The translations under genes and the position numbers were made by a program. Below, piece after piece: positions 53,803 through 62,068 of a DNA stretch of 64,000 nt. Below the pieces are notes generated by a model. It saw only the letters and a program-made list of their open reading frames with translations, did no database searches and was not told the DNA's origin. How positions within the stretch are numbered: the stretch's first letter is position 1; each line of letters starts with the position of its first letter. Source of the DNA: CAVPXC01 sp963709505 (GTDB taxonomy: Bacteria > Chloroflexota > Anaerolineae > JAAEKA01); contig CAVPXC010000007.1 in assembly GCA_963709505.1 (NCBI GenBank), forward strand, positions 1-64,000. The letters run 5' to 3'.

Positions 53803-54522
53803 ATGAAAGCACTTGTCGTCGATGATGACCGGGTTCTGGCCGATGTGGTGGCCTTCACGCTACGCCGTGAAGGTTTTGAAATCGTGATGGCCTACGATGG
53901 AGAGACGGCGCTGCAGCGCTGGTCCAATGAAAAGCCTGACCTGGTCGTGCTTGACGTCAACCTGCCCAAGTTGGACGGTTTTACCGTATGCCGGCGAATC
54001 CGAGAACAATCCGACACGCCGATCATCCTGCTCACCGTGCGCGGGGAAGAGGATGACGTCGTGCGAGGGCTGGAGCTAGGCGCCGACGACTACATCGCCA
54101 AACCATTCAGCCCGCGCCAACTCGTCGCGCGCACTCAGGCGGTCATGCGTCGCGCTGGCAAAATCGCCGCACCAGCAATCCGTCGAGTTGGCGATCTAGC
54201 TCTGGAACTCAGCCGCCGCGAACTGCGCGTCGTCGCCAGCGAGCAAGAGGACCAATCTAGAAGTGAGCCAATCGCCCTTACCGCGCTGGAAAGCCGTCTG
54301 CTGGACTATTTCATGTTAAATGCCGGCCATGTCGTTACCGCCGAAGCCATTATCGACCACGTATGGGGCGCGGGTGGCGCTGACAGGGACATGCTACGCC
54401 AATTGGTGCGCCGGTTGCGCGGCAAGATGGCCCAGGCTCGTCACAATGAAGCCGACACGCCTGCCCAACCGCCCTATATCGAGACCGTACCTGGCTTGGG
54501 ATATGGACTGACGATAGAGTAG
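53803..54522 (+). CDS. OmpR-family response regulator
   Basis: 239 residues. Receiver: MKALVVDDDRVLADVVAFTL (acidic pocket), phosphoacceptor Asp in LVVLDVNLPKLDG, Thr/Ser switch in IILLTVRGEEDDV, Lys in DDYIAKPFSPRQL. Winged-helix C-terminus: LTALESRLLDYFMLNAG and VVTAEAIIDHVWG with YIETVPGLGYGL. Downstream partner of the damaged kinase; the MshEN-USP gene follows after 90 bases and may be a target or part of the same unit. Confidence 0.93.
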   Translation: MKALVVDDDRVLADVVAFTLRREGFEIVMAYDGETALQRWSNEKPDLVVLDVNLPKLDGFTVCRRIREQSDTPIILLTVRGEEDDVVRGLELGADDYIAKPFSPRQLVARTQAVMRRAGKIAAPAIRRVGDLALELSRRELRVVASEQEDQSRSEPIALTALESRLLDYFMLNAGHVVTAEAIIDHVWGAGGADRDMLRQLVRRLRGKMAQARHNEADTPAQPPYIETVPGLGYGLTIE

Positions 54523-54613
54523 CTTGGTTTGTCACAGGTTTATCACACCCCTGTCACGACACCTGTCATCGGCTGTTGGTAGAGTGGAGCTAAACTGACT
54601 GGAGGTTTCTGCC

Positions 54614-55618
54614 ATGACAGCTGTCGATGATCATGCCCTGGTGTTTCTGAGCCTGGACACCCTCATACCGAATAGAGATGTAGCCCTCTCCTTGCCTGGA
54701 GACGTGGCGCGTCGCTATCATGCGTTGCCGGTCGCGCAGGACAACGGCCGCGTGACCGTGGTGATGGCCAATCCCGGCGACCAGACCGCCCGTGAGGCGG
54801 TGGTAGCGGCACTGACAGTCAAAACCGACGAAGCGCCGCCACGGGCATCGTCGGTGTACGTGGTCCAGGGTGATCCGGTAGCCATCGATGTGTTGCTGGC
54901 GGAGCTGTGGCCTGCCAGCGAGGAGCGACCCGAGCTTCAGGTCTGGCTGCGTGAGCCGCTCCATGGTGAAAAGAAACACGTGGTGACCTTCGCCGAAAAC
55001 GTGGCAGGTATTCTGGATACGTCGCTCGCCCGCTTTAACCCGTTGACGAACGGCTTGCCGCAAGCTATTCGGGCCGCCACCGATACGTTGGTCATTCTCC
55101 CCTGCGGTGACATTAAGCTGCGAAGCCAACTGCTCCAGAGCGGCGAGGGCCAAGGGCCCGCTGTGTTGATCGGCTGCCAGACGCGCTGGCCGCTGCGCAA
55201 GCTCTTGGTGATCCTTCGTGGGGACGAAGTGGATGACATGGCCTTGGTTTGGGCCGCGCGCCTGGCTCGGCCGAGTGGCGCCGCGCTGACAGCGTTGATG
55301 GTTGCACTCCCGGCGCCGGCCGGCCATCACGAGACCGACGCAGAAGGCATTGCGGCCCTGCTGACGGGCACGAACGCTACCGGCCACAAGATGAAACGCA
55401 CTGCCCAACGTTTGGCCGCGTTACACCTCGATGCCACATTGCATCTGCGCCAAGGCGTACCCGAGTCCGTGATTCGCGAGGAATTGGCGACGGATGGCTA
55501 CGATCTGGCGATTGCAGGGATCGCAGTGCGGGGTTGGGAAGCCCAATGGCGTCTCAGGCCGTTTTTGGATCGACTGCTCCAAGACGCCTTTTGCCCCCTG
55601 CTCATTGTAAAGGCCTAA
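54614..55618 (+). CDS. MshEN/GspE-N-like domain fused to a universal stress protein domain
   Basis: 334 residues; TGGAGG 10 bases upstream of ATG. Residues about 17-75 (DTLIPNRDVALSLPGDVARRY, HALPVAQDNGRVTVVMANPGD) follow the GspE/PilB N-terminal pattern 'IP...A..LP...ARRY..LP......LTVAM..P', known as MshEN, a c-di-GMP-binding fold in some ATPases. No ATPase follows. From about 190 there is a UspA-like fold: RKLLVILRGDEVDDMALVWAARLA in two pieces, a nucleotide loop region and the closing strand DAFCPLLIVKA. Role unknown; it faces the sulfate transport operon, overlapping cysW by 4 bases at the 3' ends. Confidence 0.7.
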   Translation: MTAVDDHALVFLSLDTLIPNRDVALSLPGDVARRYHALPVAQDNGRVTVVMANPGDQTAREAVVAALTVKTDEAPPRASSVYVVQGDPVAIDVLLAELWPASEERPELQVWLREPLHGEKKHVVTFAENVAGILDTSLARFNPLTNGLPQAIRAATDTLVILPCGDIKLRSQLLQSGEGQGPAVLIGCQTRWPLRKLLVILRGDEVDDMALVWAARLARPSGAALTALMVALPAPAGHHETDAEGIAALLTGTNATGHKMKRTAQRLAALHLDATLHLRQGVPESVIREELATDGYDLAIAGIAVRGWEAQWRLRPFLDRLLQDAFCPLLIVKA

Positions 55619-56487
55619 CGCGCTTCCTCACGGCGGCGCAACAGCTCCGTCCCGATGACCAACAAAAGCGAAAACGTGCCCAATAGGATCGCCGCGCTGT
55701 ATGCGCCAACATACTGCCGTTCATCCAGGGCCCGGTAGATGTAGAGGGTGGCTGTCTCGGTACGCCCTTGAATGCCCCCGCCAATCACTAACACAGCGCC
55801 AAACTCCCCCAGGGCGCACGCCATGGTCAGCGTCACTCCATAGATAAAGCCCCACCGCAAGGCCGGCAGCGTGACCTTCCAAAAGGTTCTCCAGCCGCTG
55901 GCGCCCAAAGTGGCCGCTGCCTGTTCCTGCTGGGTGCCAAATGCCTCAAGCACCGGGACGAGCTCACGGATCATAAAGGGGAGAGAAACAAAAAGGGTCG
56001 CCAGAATCATGCCGGGCACGGCGAAGGCTACCCTGATATCTAGCGCCCGCAAAACGGGCGCCAGCAGGCCCTGTCGCCCAAAAAGCAGCAAGAGCATGTA
56101 ACCAACGACTACCGGCGACATGGCGAATGGCAGATCGATAAGCCCATTGATCAGGCTCTTGCCTGGGAAGCGATCCCGCACCAGCATCCAGGCGACGGCT
56201 GTTCCAAACACGGCCTGGATCACTACGACCAAGAGGCTGATTTTAATCGTAAGCCCAAAAGCCTTCAGCACGTGCGGATCTTTGAAGACCGCCAACACAG
56301 CGTCAACTCCATTGGCAAAAGCGCCAAGGACAAGGCCCGTGATGGGTGCAAGGATCAAGAAACCGACGTACACCAAGACTATTCCGACCATCAGCCGGCG
56401 CAGCCACCGACGTCCTTGGTGAACTGGAGCTGTGGCCACAGTGTAACGGCTCGTACCGGGCAAGGGCCGTGAGGCAGAAGGGCTCAT
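55615..56487 (-). CDS. cysW: Sulfate ABC transporter permease CysW
   Basis: 290 residues, 6 membrane helices. Sulfate-permease motifs: FGTAVAWMLVRDRFPGKSLINGLIDLPFAMSPVVVGYML in consecutive segments and the EAA loop EQAAATLGASGWRTFWKVTLP near 195, ALGEFGAVLVIGGG near 235. Start ATG 56487 overlaps the cysT stop by 4 bases. Works with CysT in the inner membrane pore. Confidence 0.92.
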   Translation of the reverse strand: MSPSASRPLPGTSRYTVATAPVHQGRRWLRRLMVGIVLVYVGFLILAPITGLVLGAFANGVDAVLAVFKDPHVLKAFGLTIKISLLVVVIQAVFGTAVAWMLVRDRFPGKSLINGLIDLPFAMSPVVVGYMLLLLFGRQGLLAPVLRALDIRVAFAVPGMILATLFVSLPFMIRELVPVLEAFGTQQEQAAATLGASGWRTFWKVTLPALRWGFIYGVTLTMACALGEFGAVLVIGGGIQGRTETATLYIYRALDERQYVGAYSAAILLGTFSLLLVIGTELLRRREEAR

Positions 56488-57401
56488 CCGACTTCCTTTT
56501 GCTGGCGGCTTTGGATCAGGCTAACCAGCATAATCAGGCCAAAAGCAATCGTCAGTAAAGCCACCGAGACGGCGCTGGCACCAAGGCGATTCTCCAACTC
56601 GACCTCGCCCCAAACGTACACGGCGGCGGTTTGTGAATAGAGCGGGATATTGCCGGCCACGATGATGATAGCGCCGAACTCACCGACGGCCCGAGCGAAA
56701 CTCAGCAGAGCGCCGCCGGTCAGGGGCAGAATCAGGGCCGGGAGCGTGACACGCCGAAAGATCGTCCAGGGGCCGGCACCTAAGGTTGCCGCAGCGTCTT
56801 CTACGGCGCGGTCAAGCCCAAGCAGCACGGGTTGCACTGCCCGGACCACGAAAGGAAACGTCACGAAAAGCAACGCCAAAATGATCCCCGGTGGAGCGAA
56901 GATGATGCGCCACCCCAATGTGCGCTCCAGCCAGCCGCCCAGCGCCTCTTGCGGTCCGTAAAGAATCACCAACATAACGCCGGTCACCAACGTTGGAATG
57001 GCTAAAGGGACGTCGATGACTGCGTTCAGCAGCGATTTCCCGGAAAAATCATAGCGCACGATGACGTAGGCGGTCAGCGTCCCCATGATTGTGTTGATGA
57101 CTACCATTACGGCCGAGGTCCAAAGGGTTAGCTTGAGCGCGGACCAAGCCACTGGTTGTGTCACGGCCTGCCAAAGCCCATCCAGTCCGCCGCGCAAGCC
57201 GTCCTGGAAGACGACCAGCAGTGGAATGATGAGCATCAGAGTCAGATAAGTAAGCGCGACCGTACGTACTCCCCAACGGCCCCAGGGTCTACGCTTCCTG
57301 GTTGTCACTTTGACGTCGCCCTTGGGTCGCTCTGCTCTCGCGTTTGCGTCAATGGGCGGTGGTCCGAGGAAACGTGCTTCTCGCGCTGGTTCCGGGGACA
57401 T
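56484..57401 (-). CDS. cysT: Sulfate ABC transporter permease CysT
   Basis: 305 residues from ATG 57401; the frame is open to 57596 but that part overlaps the end of the binding-protein gene. Hydrophilic N-terminal ~40 residues, then 6 helices. AYVIVRYDFSGKSLLNAVIDVPLAIPTLVTGVML, in parts, is the CysT signature; EAA loop EDAAATLGAGPWTIFRRVTLP near 215 and AVGEFGAIIIVAGNIP near 250. 22 bases after the binding-protein stop. Confidence 0.92.
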   Translation of the reverse strand: MSPEPAREARFLGPPPIDANARAERPKGDVKVTTRKRRPWGRWGVRTVALTYLTLMLIIPLLVVFQDGLRGGLDGLWQAVTQPVAWSALKLTLWTSAVMVVINTIMGTLTAYVIVRYDFSGKSLLNAVIDVPLAIPTLVTGVMLVILYGPQEALGGWLERTLGWRIIFAPPGIILALLFVTFPFVVRAVQPVLLGLDRAVEDAAATLGAGPWTIFRRVTLPALILPLTGGALLSFARAVGEFGAIIIVAGNIPLYSQTAAVYVWGEVELENRLGASAVSVALLTIAFGLIMLVSLIQSRQQKEVG

Positions 57402-57423
57402 GTGGCTCACTTTTACCCAAATG

Positions 57424-58515
57424 CTACTTAGCCTGTGCCTGCAAAATAGCCTGTGTCGCAATTCCGTCATCGCCGAAATACTTGGGCGTTGCTTCCGGCC
57501 AACCACCGAACTCTTCGATGGTGAACAGATCGGTGACGGGGGGGTATTGGCCCGCCGTGGCCTTAGCCACTTCAGGATCGATCGACCGCAGCCCAAACTG
57601 GGCGAAGATCTCCTGCGCTTCCTTGGTCAGCAGGTAATCGACGAAGGCCTGGGCTGCCTCACGAGTGCCATGTTTTTCGGCATAGCTATCGACCACCGCA
57701 ATCGGGTTTTCGATCAGAATCGTCGAGCGGGGAATGACCATCTCATAGTCCTGGCCGCCCTGTTGCCCGACCAACACCTCATTCTCGTAGGTAATTGCCA
57801 CGTCGCCGACGCCCTTTTCAAAGTTGGTGATGCTCTCGCGTGCGCCTTTATCCATGACGGTCACGTTTTTGAACACGGATGTGAGAAACGCCATGGCTGC
57901 CGCGTCGTCGCTGGCAGGCACTCCCTCGACGAAGCCACGCTTGGCCGCACCGTACAGCGCCAGGATATTCCACATCGCGCCGCCGCTTGTCTTGGGATTG
58001 GGCGTCAGTATTTGGACTCCCGGTTTTGCCAGGTCGGCCCAATCCTTGATACCCTTGGGATTGCCAGGACGCACCGCAAAGACGACAATCGAATCGCTGA
58101 CCATACCTTTCGTAGGACCATCCTTCCAGTCGTGAGTGATCAATCCGGCTTTCTCGATGCGGTTGATGTCGGCTTCGAGAGAGAGCGCTGCCACGTCTGC
58201 CTCAAAGCCCTCCACGATCGCCCGAGACTGGGCGCCTGAGCCCAGGTAGGACTCCTCGAAGGCAATATCCTGCCCGGTTTTCTCTTTCCATTGCTGCTGG
58301 AAGATCGGGATCAGCTTGCCGTAAGCCTCACGCGGCGTTGTATAGGCACCAAGGAGTAGTATGGCCGGCTTCTGAGCGCCATCTGAGGCAGGCGCGATGG
58401 CCGAAGTGTCGCTACGGGCAGCCGGCGCCGTAGTGGATGGGCTGGCGCCACAGGCGCTCAGTATCATGCTAAACACAACGACAACTACCAGAGTTACTGC
58501 GAATCTCTTTGACAT
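57424..58515 (-). CDS. sbp: Sulfate/thiosulfate-binding lipoprotein
   Basis: 363 residues. Lipobox MILSACG. Sbp/CysP pattern: LLGAYTTPREAYGKLIPIFQ, FEESYLGSGAQSRAIVEGFEADVAALSLE, here with the sulfate-contacting SGAQS, VVFAVRPGNPKGIKDWADL, TPNPKTSGGAMWNIL and ITYENEVLV. Delivers sulfate to the CysTW permease. Minus-strand order is cysA-usp, sbp, cysT, cysW. Confidence 0.94.
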   Translation of the reverse strand: MSKRFAVTLVVVVVFSMILSACGASPSTTAPAARSDTSAIAPASDGAQKPAILLLGAYTTPREAYGKLIPIFQQQWKEKTGQDIAFEESYLGSGAQSRAIVEGFEADVAALSLEADINRIEKAGLITHDWKDGPTKGMVSDSIVVFAVRPGNPKGIKDWADLAKPGVQILTPNPKTSGGAMWNILALYGAAKRGFVEGVPASDDAAAMAFLTSVFKNVTVMDKGARESITNFEKGVGDVAITYENEVLVGQQGGQDYEMVIPRSTILIENPIAVVDSYAEKHGTREAAQAFVDYLLTKEAQEIFAQFGLRSIDPEVAKATAGQYPPVTDLFTIEEFGGWPEATPKYFGDDGIATQAILQAQAK

Positions 58516-58759
58516 AATTAACTCCTCATTTCAGATCTGGATTGAGGGAATGCACCTCAATCTCGGAGTAGATCGCTATCCGCCGAGCCGGCTGGCCGGC
58601 ACCCGGATGGATGAAAATGCGGAGCGCGGTGTCCCTTCGGCAACCGCGGACTCCTGAACTTGTTCAGGGTCCGACCAGTCCGACTGCCTCGACAAGTTCG
58701 GGAGTCCGGCGTACACCGCGGACTCCCGAACTTGTTCGGGCATTTTCAAGACAGCCGGT
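58516..58759. repeat. Intergenic repeats between cysA and sbp
   Basis: CCGCGGACTCCTGAACTTGT (from 58645) recurs as CCGCGGACTCCCGAACTTGT (from 58717), and CGACAAGTTCGGGAGTCCG (58690-58708) is its inverted partner. They can form alternative hairpins in the sulfate operon transcript. No gene in the interval. Confidence 0.8.
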
Positions 58760-60667
58760 CTAGACGCGTACCTTATCGGCCACACCCGGTTCGTAAAACG
58801 AATATTGCGTGGAACGAACGAGCAAGGTAGCACAGACTGGAATCTCGCTCATCACCTGCCCGACGACGCCTTTGAGGGAAATCTTGCCGTCGCGGTCTGC
58901 GGGCGGCGTGCCGAGTACCAAGAAGTCATAGCCCCCCGTGGCCAATTCCTGCGCAATAGCCTTGTTGACGGCACCGGTGCGAATCACCATTTGGGCTGGG
59001 ACGCCCAGGATGTCCAACGAACGCACACCGCTGGCTAGAAAGCGTTCGGCCCGCTCTCGCATGACCGAATCGTCTGTTCCATTCTCCACAATCGACATCA
59101 AGGTAGCTTCTGCGCCGACATGTCGCACGAGGCGACCGGCAAAAAGGACGTCGTCTTTGCCAGGTTCGCCGGTCGTCACACAGATCAGCGAACGCGTAGG
59201 CACATCTTGCGGACGCGACACCAGCATAAGGTGATGATCCCCCGCCTGTAGCACCTCCTCGGCCAGATCGAGGCCGTCTGACGCCGCAAATCCAATAATC
59301 ACCAGGTCACAGGGCTGGCGCTCGGCCTCTCGAGCCACGGCCACGGCAGGCGGTTCGGAGGTAATTCGCGCATCCAAAGCCGCCAAGCCGCTGCCCAGGG
59401 TCTCTTTGGCCTGCTGCAAAATGCCCTGCAACGCCTCATCTTTGTGCCCGTAGCCCAGGATCACGGTGCGAGCGTGGGCCAGGCGAGCCAGTTGCCCGCC
59501 CAAAGCGAGCGCCGATTGAGCCTGCGGTGAGCCATCGGTGAGGATCAGGAATTGCAGGCCCGGGTGTGCAAGGGCGTGGATGTGGCGTACCCCTACCCAC
59601 ACGCGATCACCCGGTCGAAGAGGCAGGTGGTCCACCTCGTCCTGCTGGCGCGTCGCCTCGATCAGAATCGTATCGTCGCCAAAAGCCACAGGGGGTGCGA
59701 TAGGGCGAACGCCCGGTAGAGGAGGCAGACGCAAACGCAATCGCTCGAACGATCCTGAGAAGACAGTTTGCTCCACCAGACCCTGACCGAGCTGCGACAC
59801 AGCCAAAGCTTCCGGTTGAGCAGTCAAGACGACATCCTCAGGCCGGAACAGCACTTGCACACGCTGCTCCTCTCTTGACGGCTGGTTCTCGGCAGCCAGC
59901 GGAATGTGCACCGGGCCCAACTGCACGCCATCTGAAACGGCCTGACCCACTAGTAAGTTGGCTGTGCCCAGAAAGGTCGCCACAAATTCAGTCTGCGGAT
60001 GATGGTAAAGTTCTTCCGGAAAGCCAACTTCCAGGAGGCGACCGAAGCTCATGACCCCGAGCCGGTCGGCTAGCTCGAAGGCCTCTTCCTGATCGTGGGT
60101 GACCAGAATGGTCGTAATCCCCAATTCACGCTGGATGTTGCGCAGGCTGCGGCGTAGTTCGAGGCGAATCTTGGCATCCAGCGCGCCGAGGGGCTCATCC
60201 AGCAGAAGGACGTCCGGACGGATGGCCAAGGCCCGCGCCAGCGCTACACGCTGCTGCTGGCCGCCTGAGAGCTGGCGCGACATTCGTTGGCCCAGTCCCA
60301 CCAAGCCGACCAGTTCCAGCAGCTCATTGCGCCATCGCTTGCGCTCGGCGGCAGGCATCTTGCGGACGCGCAGACCGAACTCGATGTTGTCGGCGACAGT
60401 CATGTGCTGAAACAACGCGTAGTTCTGAAACACAAAACCGACGCGCCGCTCCTGCGTCGGCAGCCCCGTCACATCCCGGCCATGCAGCAAGATTCGACCG
60501 TCTTCGATGCCCGTCAGACCGGCTATCATATTCAGGACCGTCGTCTTGCCGCTGCCGCTGGAACCCAGCAAGATGAAGAATTCGCCGTCTGCGATTTCCA
60601 GGGAAACGTCGTTGACAACCGGATGGCCGCCGTAACGCTTGGTCAAATGTTCGAGGACAATGGACAT
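58760..60667 (-). CDS. cysA: Sulfate ABC transporter ATPase CysA fused to two universal stress protein domains
   Basis: 635 residues, against about 350 in ordinary CysA. ABC ATPase at 1-230: GSSGSGKTT, FQNYALFQHMTVADNI, LSGGQQQRVALARALA, VLLLDEPLGALDA, LVTHDQEEAFELADR. TOBE-like part to about 365. Then two UspA-like domains: the first starting FLILTDGSPQAQSALALGGQ (about 372) with CDLVIIGFAAS, the second starting RSLICVTTGEPGKDDVLFAG (about 495) with YDFLVLGTPPADRDG and GVVGQVMSEIPVCATLLV. The second keeps G-rich nucleotide-binding features. Suggests direct control of sulfate uptake by a nucleotide-binding sensor. Confidence 0.9.
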   Translation of the reverse strand: MSIVLEHLTKRYGGHPVVNDVSLEIADGEFFILLGSSGSGKTTVLNMIAGLTGIEDGRILLHGRDVTGLPTQERRVGFVFQNYALFQHMTVADNIEFGLRVRKMPAAERKRWRNELLELVGLVGLGQRMSRQLSGGQQQRVALARALAIRPDVLLLDEPLGALDAKIRLELRRSLRNIQRELGITTILVTHDQEEAFELADRLGVMSFGRLLEVGFPEELYHHPQTEFVATFLGTANLLVGQAVSDGVQLGPVHIPLAAENQPSREEQRVQVLFRPEDVVLTAQPEALAVSQLGQGLVEQTVFSGSFERLRLRLPPLPGVRPIAPPVAFGDDTILIEATRQQDEVDHLPLRPGDRVWVGVRHIHALAHPGLQFLILTDGSPQAQSALALGGQLARLAHARTVILGYGHKDEALQGILQQAKETLGSGLAALDARITSEPPAVAVAREAERQPCDLVIIGFAASDGLDLAEEVLQAGDHHLMLVSRPQDVPTRSLICVTTGEPGKDDVLFAGRLVRHVGAEATLMSIVENGTDDSVMRERAERFLASGVRSLDILGVPAQMVIRTGAVNKAIAQELATGGYDFLVLGTPPADRDGKISLKGVVGQVMSEIPVCATLLVRSTQYSFYEPGVADKVRV

Positions 60668-60762
60668 ATCGTCAGGTTAACACGCCAAGATGACAAAGCT
60701 CGTGACGGGGCTGTGATAAAGTTGTGACAATCACGAAAAATCGATCTTCCTGGCGGGAGCGC

Positions 60763-60791
60763 TTGCCGAAATCGGCACGGTTCGGTACAAT
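60763..60791 (+). promoter_or_regulatory. Sigma70-type promoter of the Na+/Pi transporter gene
   Basis: TTGCCG (60763-60768) and TACAAT (60786-60791), spacer 17, 60 bases before the start codon. Confidence 0.55.
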
Positions 60792-60850
60792 CCGTCAACC
60801 AATCGGCCTGTTGATGGATTCCGTAGAGTGTGTGGCACGAGAAAGCAACC

Positions 60851-62005
60851 ATGGCACAAGATCCCACAGAGCAAGTAGTCAACGCGCCGGCCCGCATCAA
60901 CACTGAATTAGCGTCGGTGGAGACCCTTCAGTCCCCCGTTGCCGCCCCGCACACTTCCTTGCTCAGGCGCGTTCAATGGGGCAAGATCGCACTGTTCTTC
61001 GTTAGTCTCTTCCTCTTCATCATGGCGATTACCTTGATGAAGGAAGGCGCCAAAGGTTTGGCGCCGCTCGTGCGCGACACGTTCAAAATTGACACGCCAG
61101 CCAATGCCCTGGGCTTTGGCTGGCTATTTGCGTACCTGGTCATGAGTGGCTCACCGGTGGCGGCTTCTGCGCTCACGTTCTTAGACGCAGAGGTCATCAC
61201 CAAGTTCCAGGCCTTCGCGATGATCACCGGCAGCCGCCTCGGGGCCAGCTTCATCGTGCTCTTCATCGGCTTCATCTATGTGCTGCGTGGCCGCAACCGA
61301 GCCAGCAGCCTGAGCATGGGGCTGCTCTCCCTGACCGTAACCGGCACCACCTACCTCGTCGGACTGGTGATCGGCACTATCATTCTGACCACCGGCATCC
61401 TCAACTCCGTCCAGCTGCAGTCCGGGGCTGTGCTGAACGGCCTCACCGATCTCATCTTCGATCCCATCGTCCACTTTTTCAGGAGCTTTCTGCCCGGTTG
61501 GTCGTTGTTCTTCATCGGCTTGGGGATCATCCTGGTGAGTTTCAACCTGTTTGACCGCTGTCTACCGGAGATGTCGATCAAGGAGAGCAATGTCGGCCGG
61601 GTCTCGCGGCTGGTCTATCGGCCCTGGGTGATGTTCTTGCTGGGCGCGGGGGTAACGATGATCTCAATGTCTGTCAGTGTGTCGCTCAGCATCCTGGTGC
61701 CGCTCAGCCATCGCGGCTTTGTCCGCCGCGAAAACGTGATTCCGTATATCATGGGCGCCAACATCACGACCTTTGTCGACACGCTCCTGGCCGCCGTGCT
61801 CCTCGACAATCCCGACGCGTTCACTGTGGTCTTCGTCGAAATGCTCTCGATCACCATCGTTTCAGCGATTATCCTCCTAACCATTTATCGCCCCTACGAA
61901 CGCGGCATGCTGCGGTGGAGCGAATGGATCTCCGCCAACGGCCGCAACCTGGCGATTTTCATGGTGACCATTTTCGTCATTCCTATTGTGCTTTTGTTGA
62001 TCTAA
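60851..62005 (+). CDS. Na+/phosphate symporter-like membrane protein (NptA/PNaS family)
   Basis: 384 residues from ATG 60851, about 9 membrane helices. The two inverted repeats of the family each show their signature: MSGSPVAASALTFLDAEVIT near residue 98 (the QSSS-like substrate loop, here SGSPVAAS) and MGANITTFVDTLLAAVLL near 302 (GANIGTT.D pattern). The replacement of QSSSA by GSPVA is unlike phosphate carriers such as NptA, so another anion is possible. Followed by a terminator and then a tandem-USP gene. Confidence 0.82.
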   Translation: MAQDPTEQVVNAPARINTELASVETLQSPVAAPHTSLLRRVQWGKIALFFVSLFLFIMAITLMKEGAKGLAPLVRDTFKIDTPANALGFGWLFAYLVMSGSPVAASALTFLDAEVITKFQAFAMITGSRLGASFIVLFIGFIYVLRGRNRASSLSMGLLSLTVTGTTYLVGLVIGTIILTTGILNSVQLQSGAVLNGLTDLIFDPIVHFFRSFLPGWSLFFIGLGIILVSFNLFDRCLPEMSIKESNVGRVSRLVYRPWVMFLLGAGVTMISMSVSVSLSILVPLSHRGFVRRENVIPYIMGANITTFVDTLLAAVLLDNPDAFTVVFVEMLSITIVSAIILLTIYRPYERGMLRWSEWISANGRNLAIFMVTIFVIPIVLLLI

Positions 62006-62040
62006 GTACAGCTTTGCGCAATGCTGTACTTAGATCTTTT
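62002..62040 (+). terminator. Terminator after the transporter gene
   Basis: CTAAGTACAGC pairs with GCTGTACTTAG around TTTGCGCAAT, followed by ATCTTTTCC. It begins inside the stop codon region, so read-through into the USP gene would be limited. Confidence 0.75.
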
Positions 62041-62068
62041 CCAACGCGTGGACCTAGAGGACTTATCT

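Noticed and set aside
57402..57596. Upstream start for CysT
   Set aside because: This part overlaps the 3' end of the sulfate-binding protein gene and has no family similarity; ATG 57401 fits the permease.
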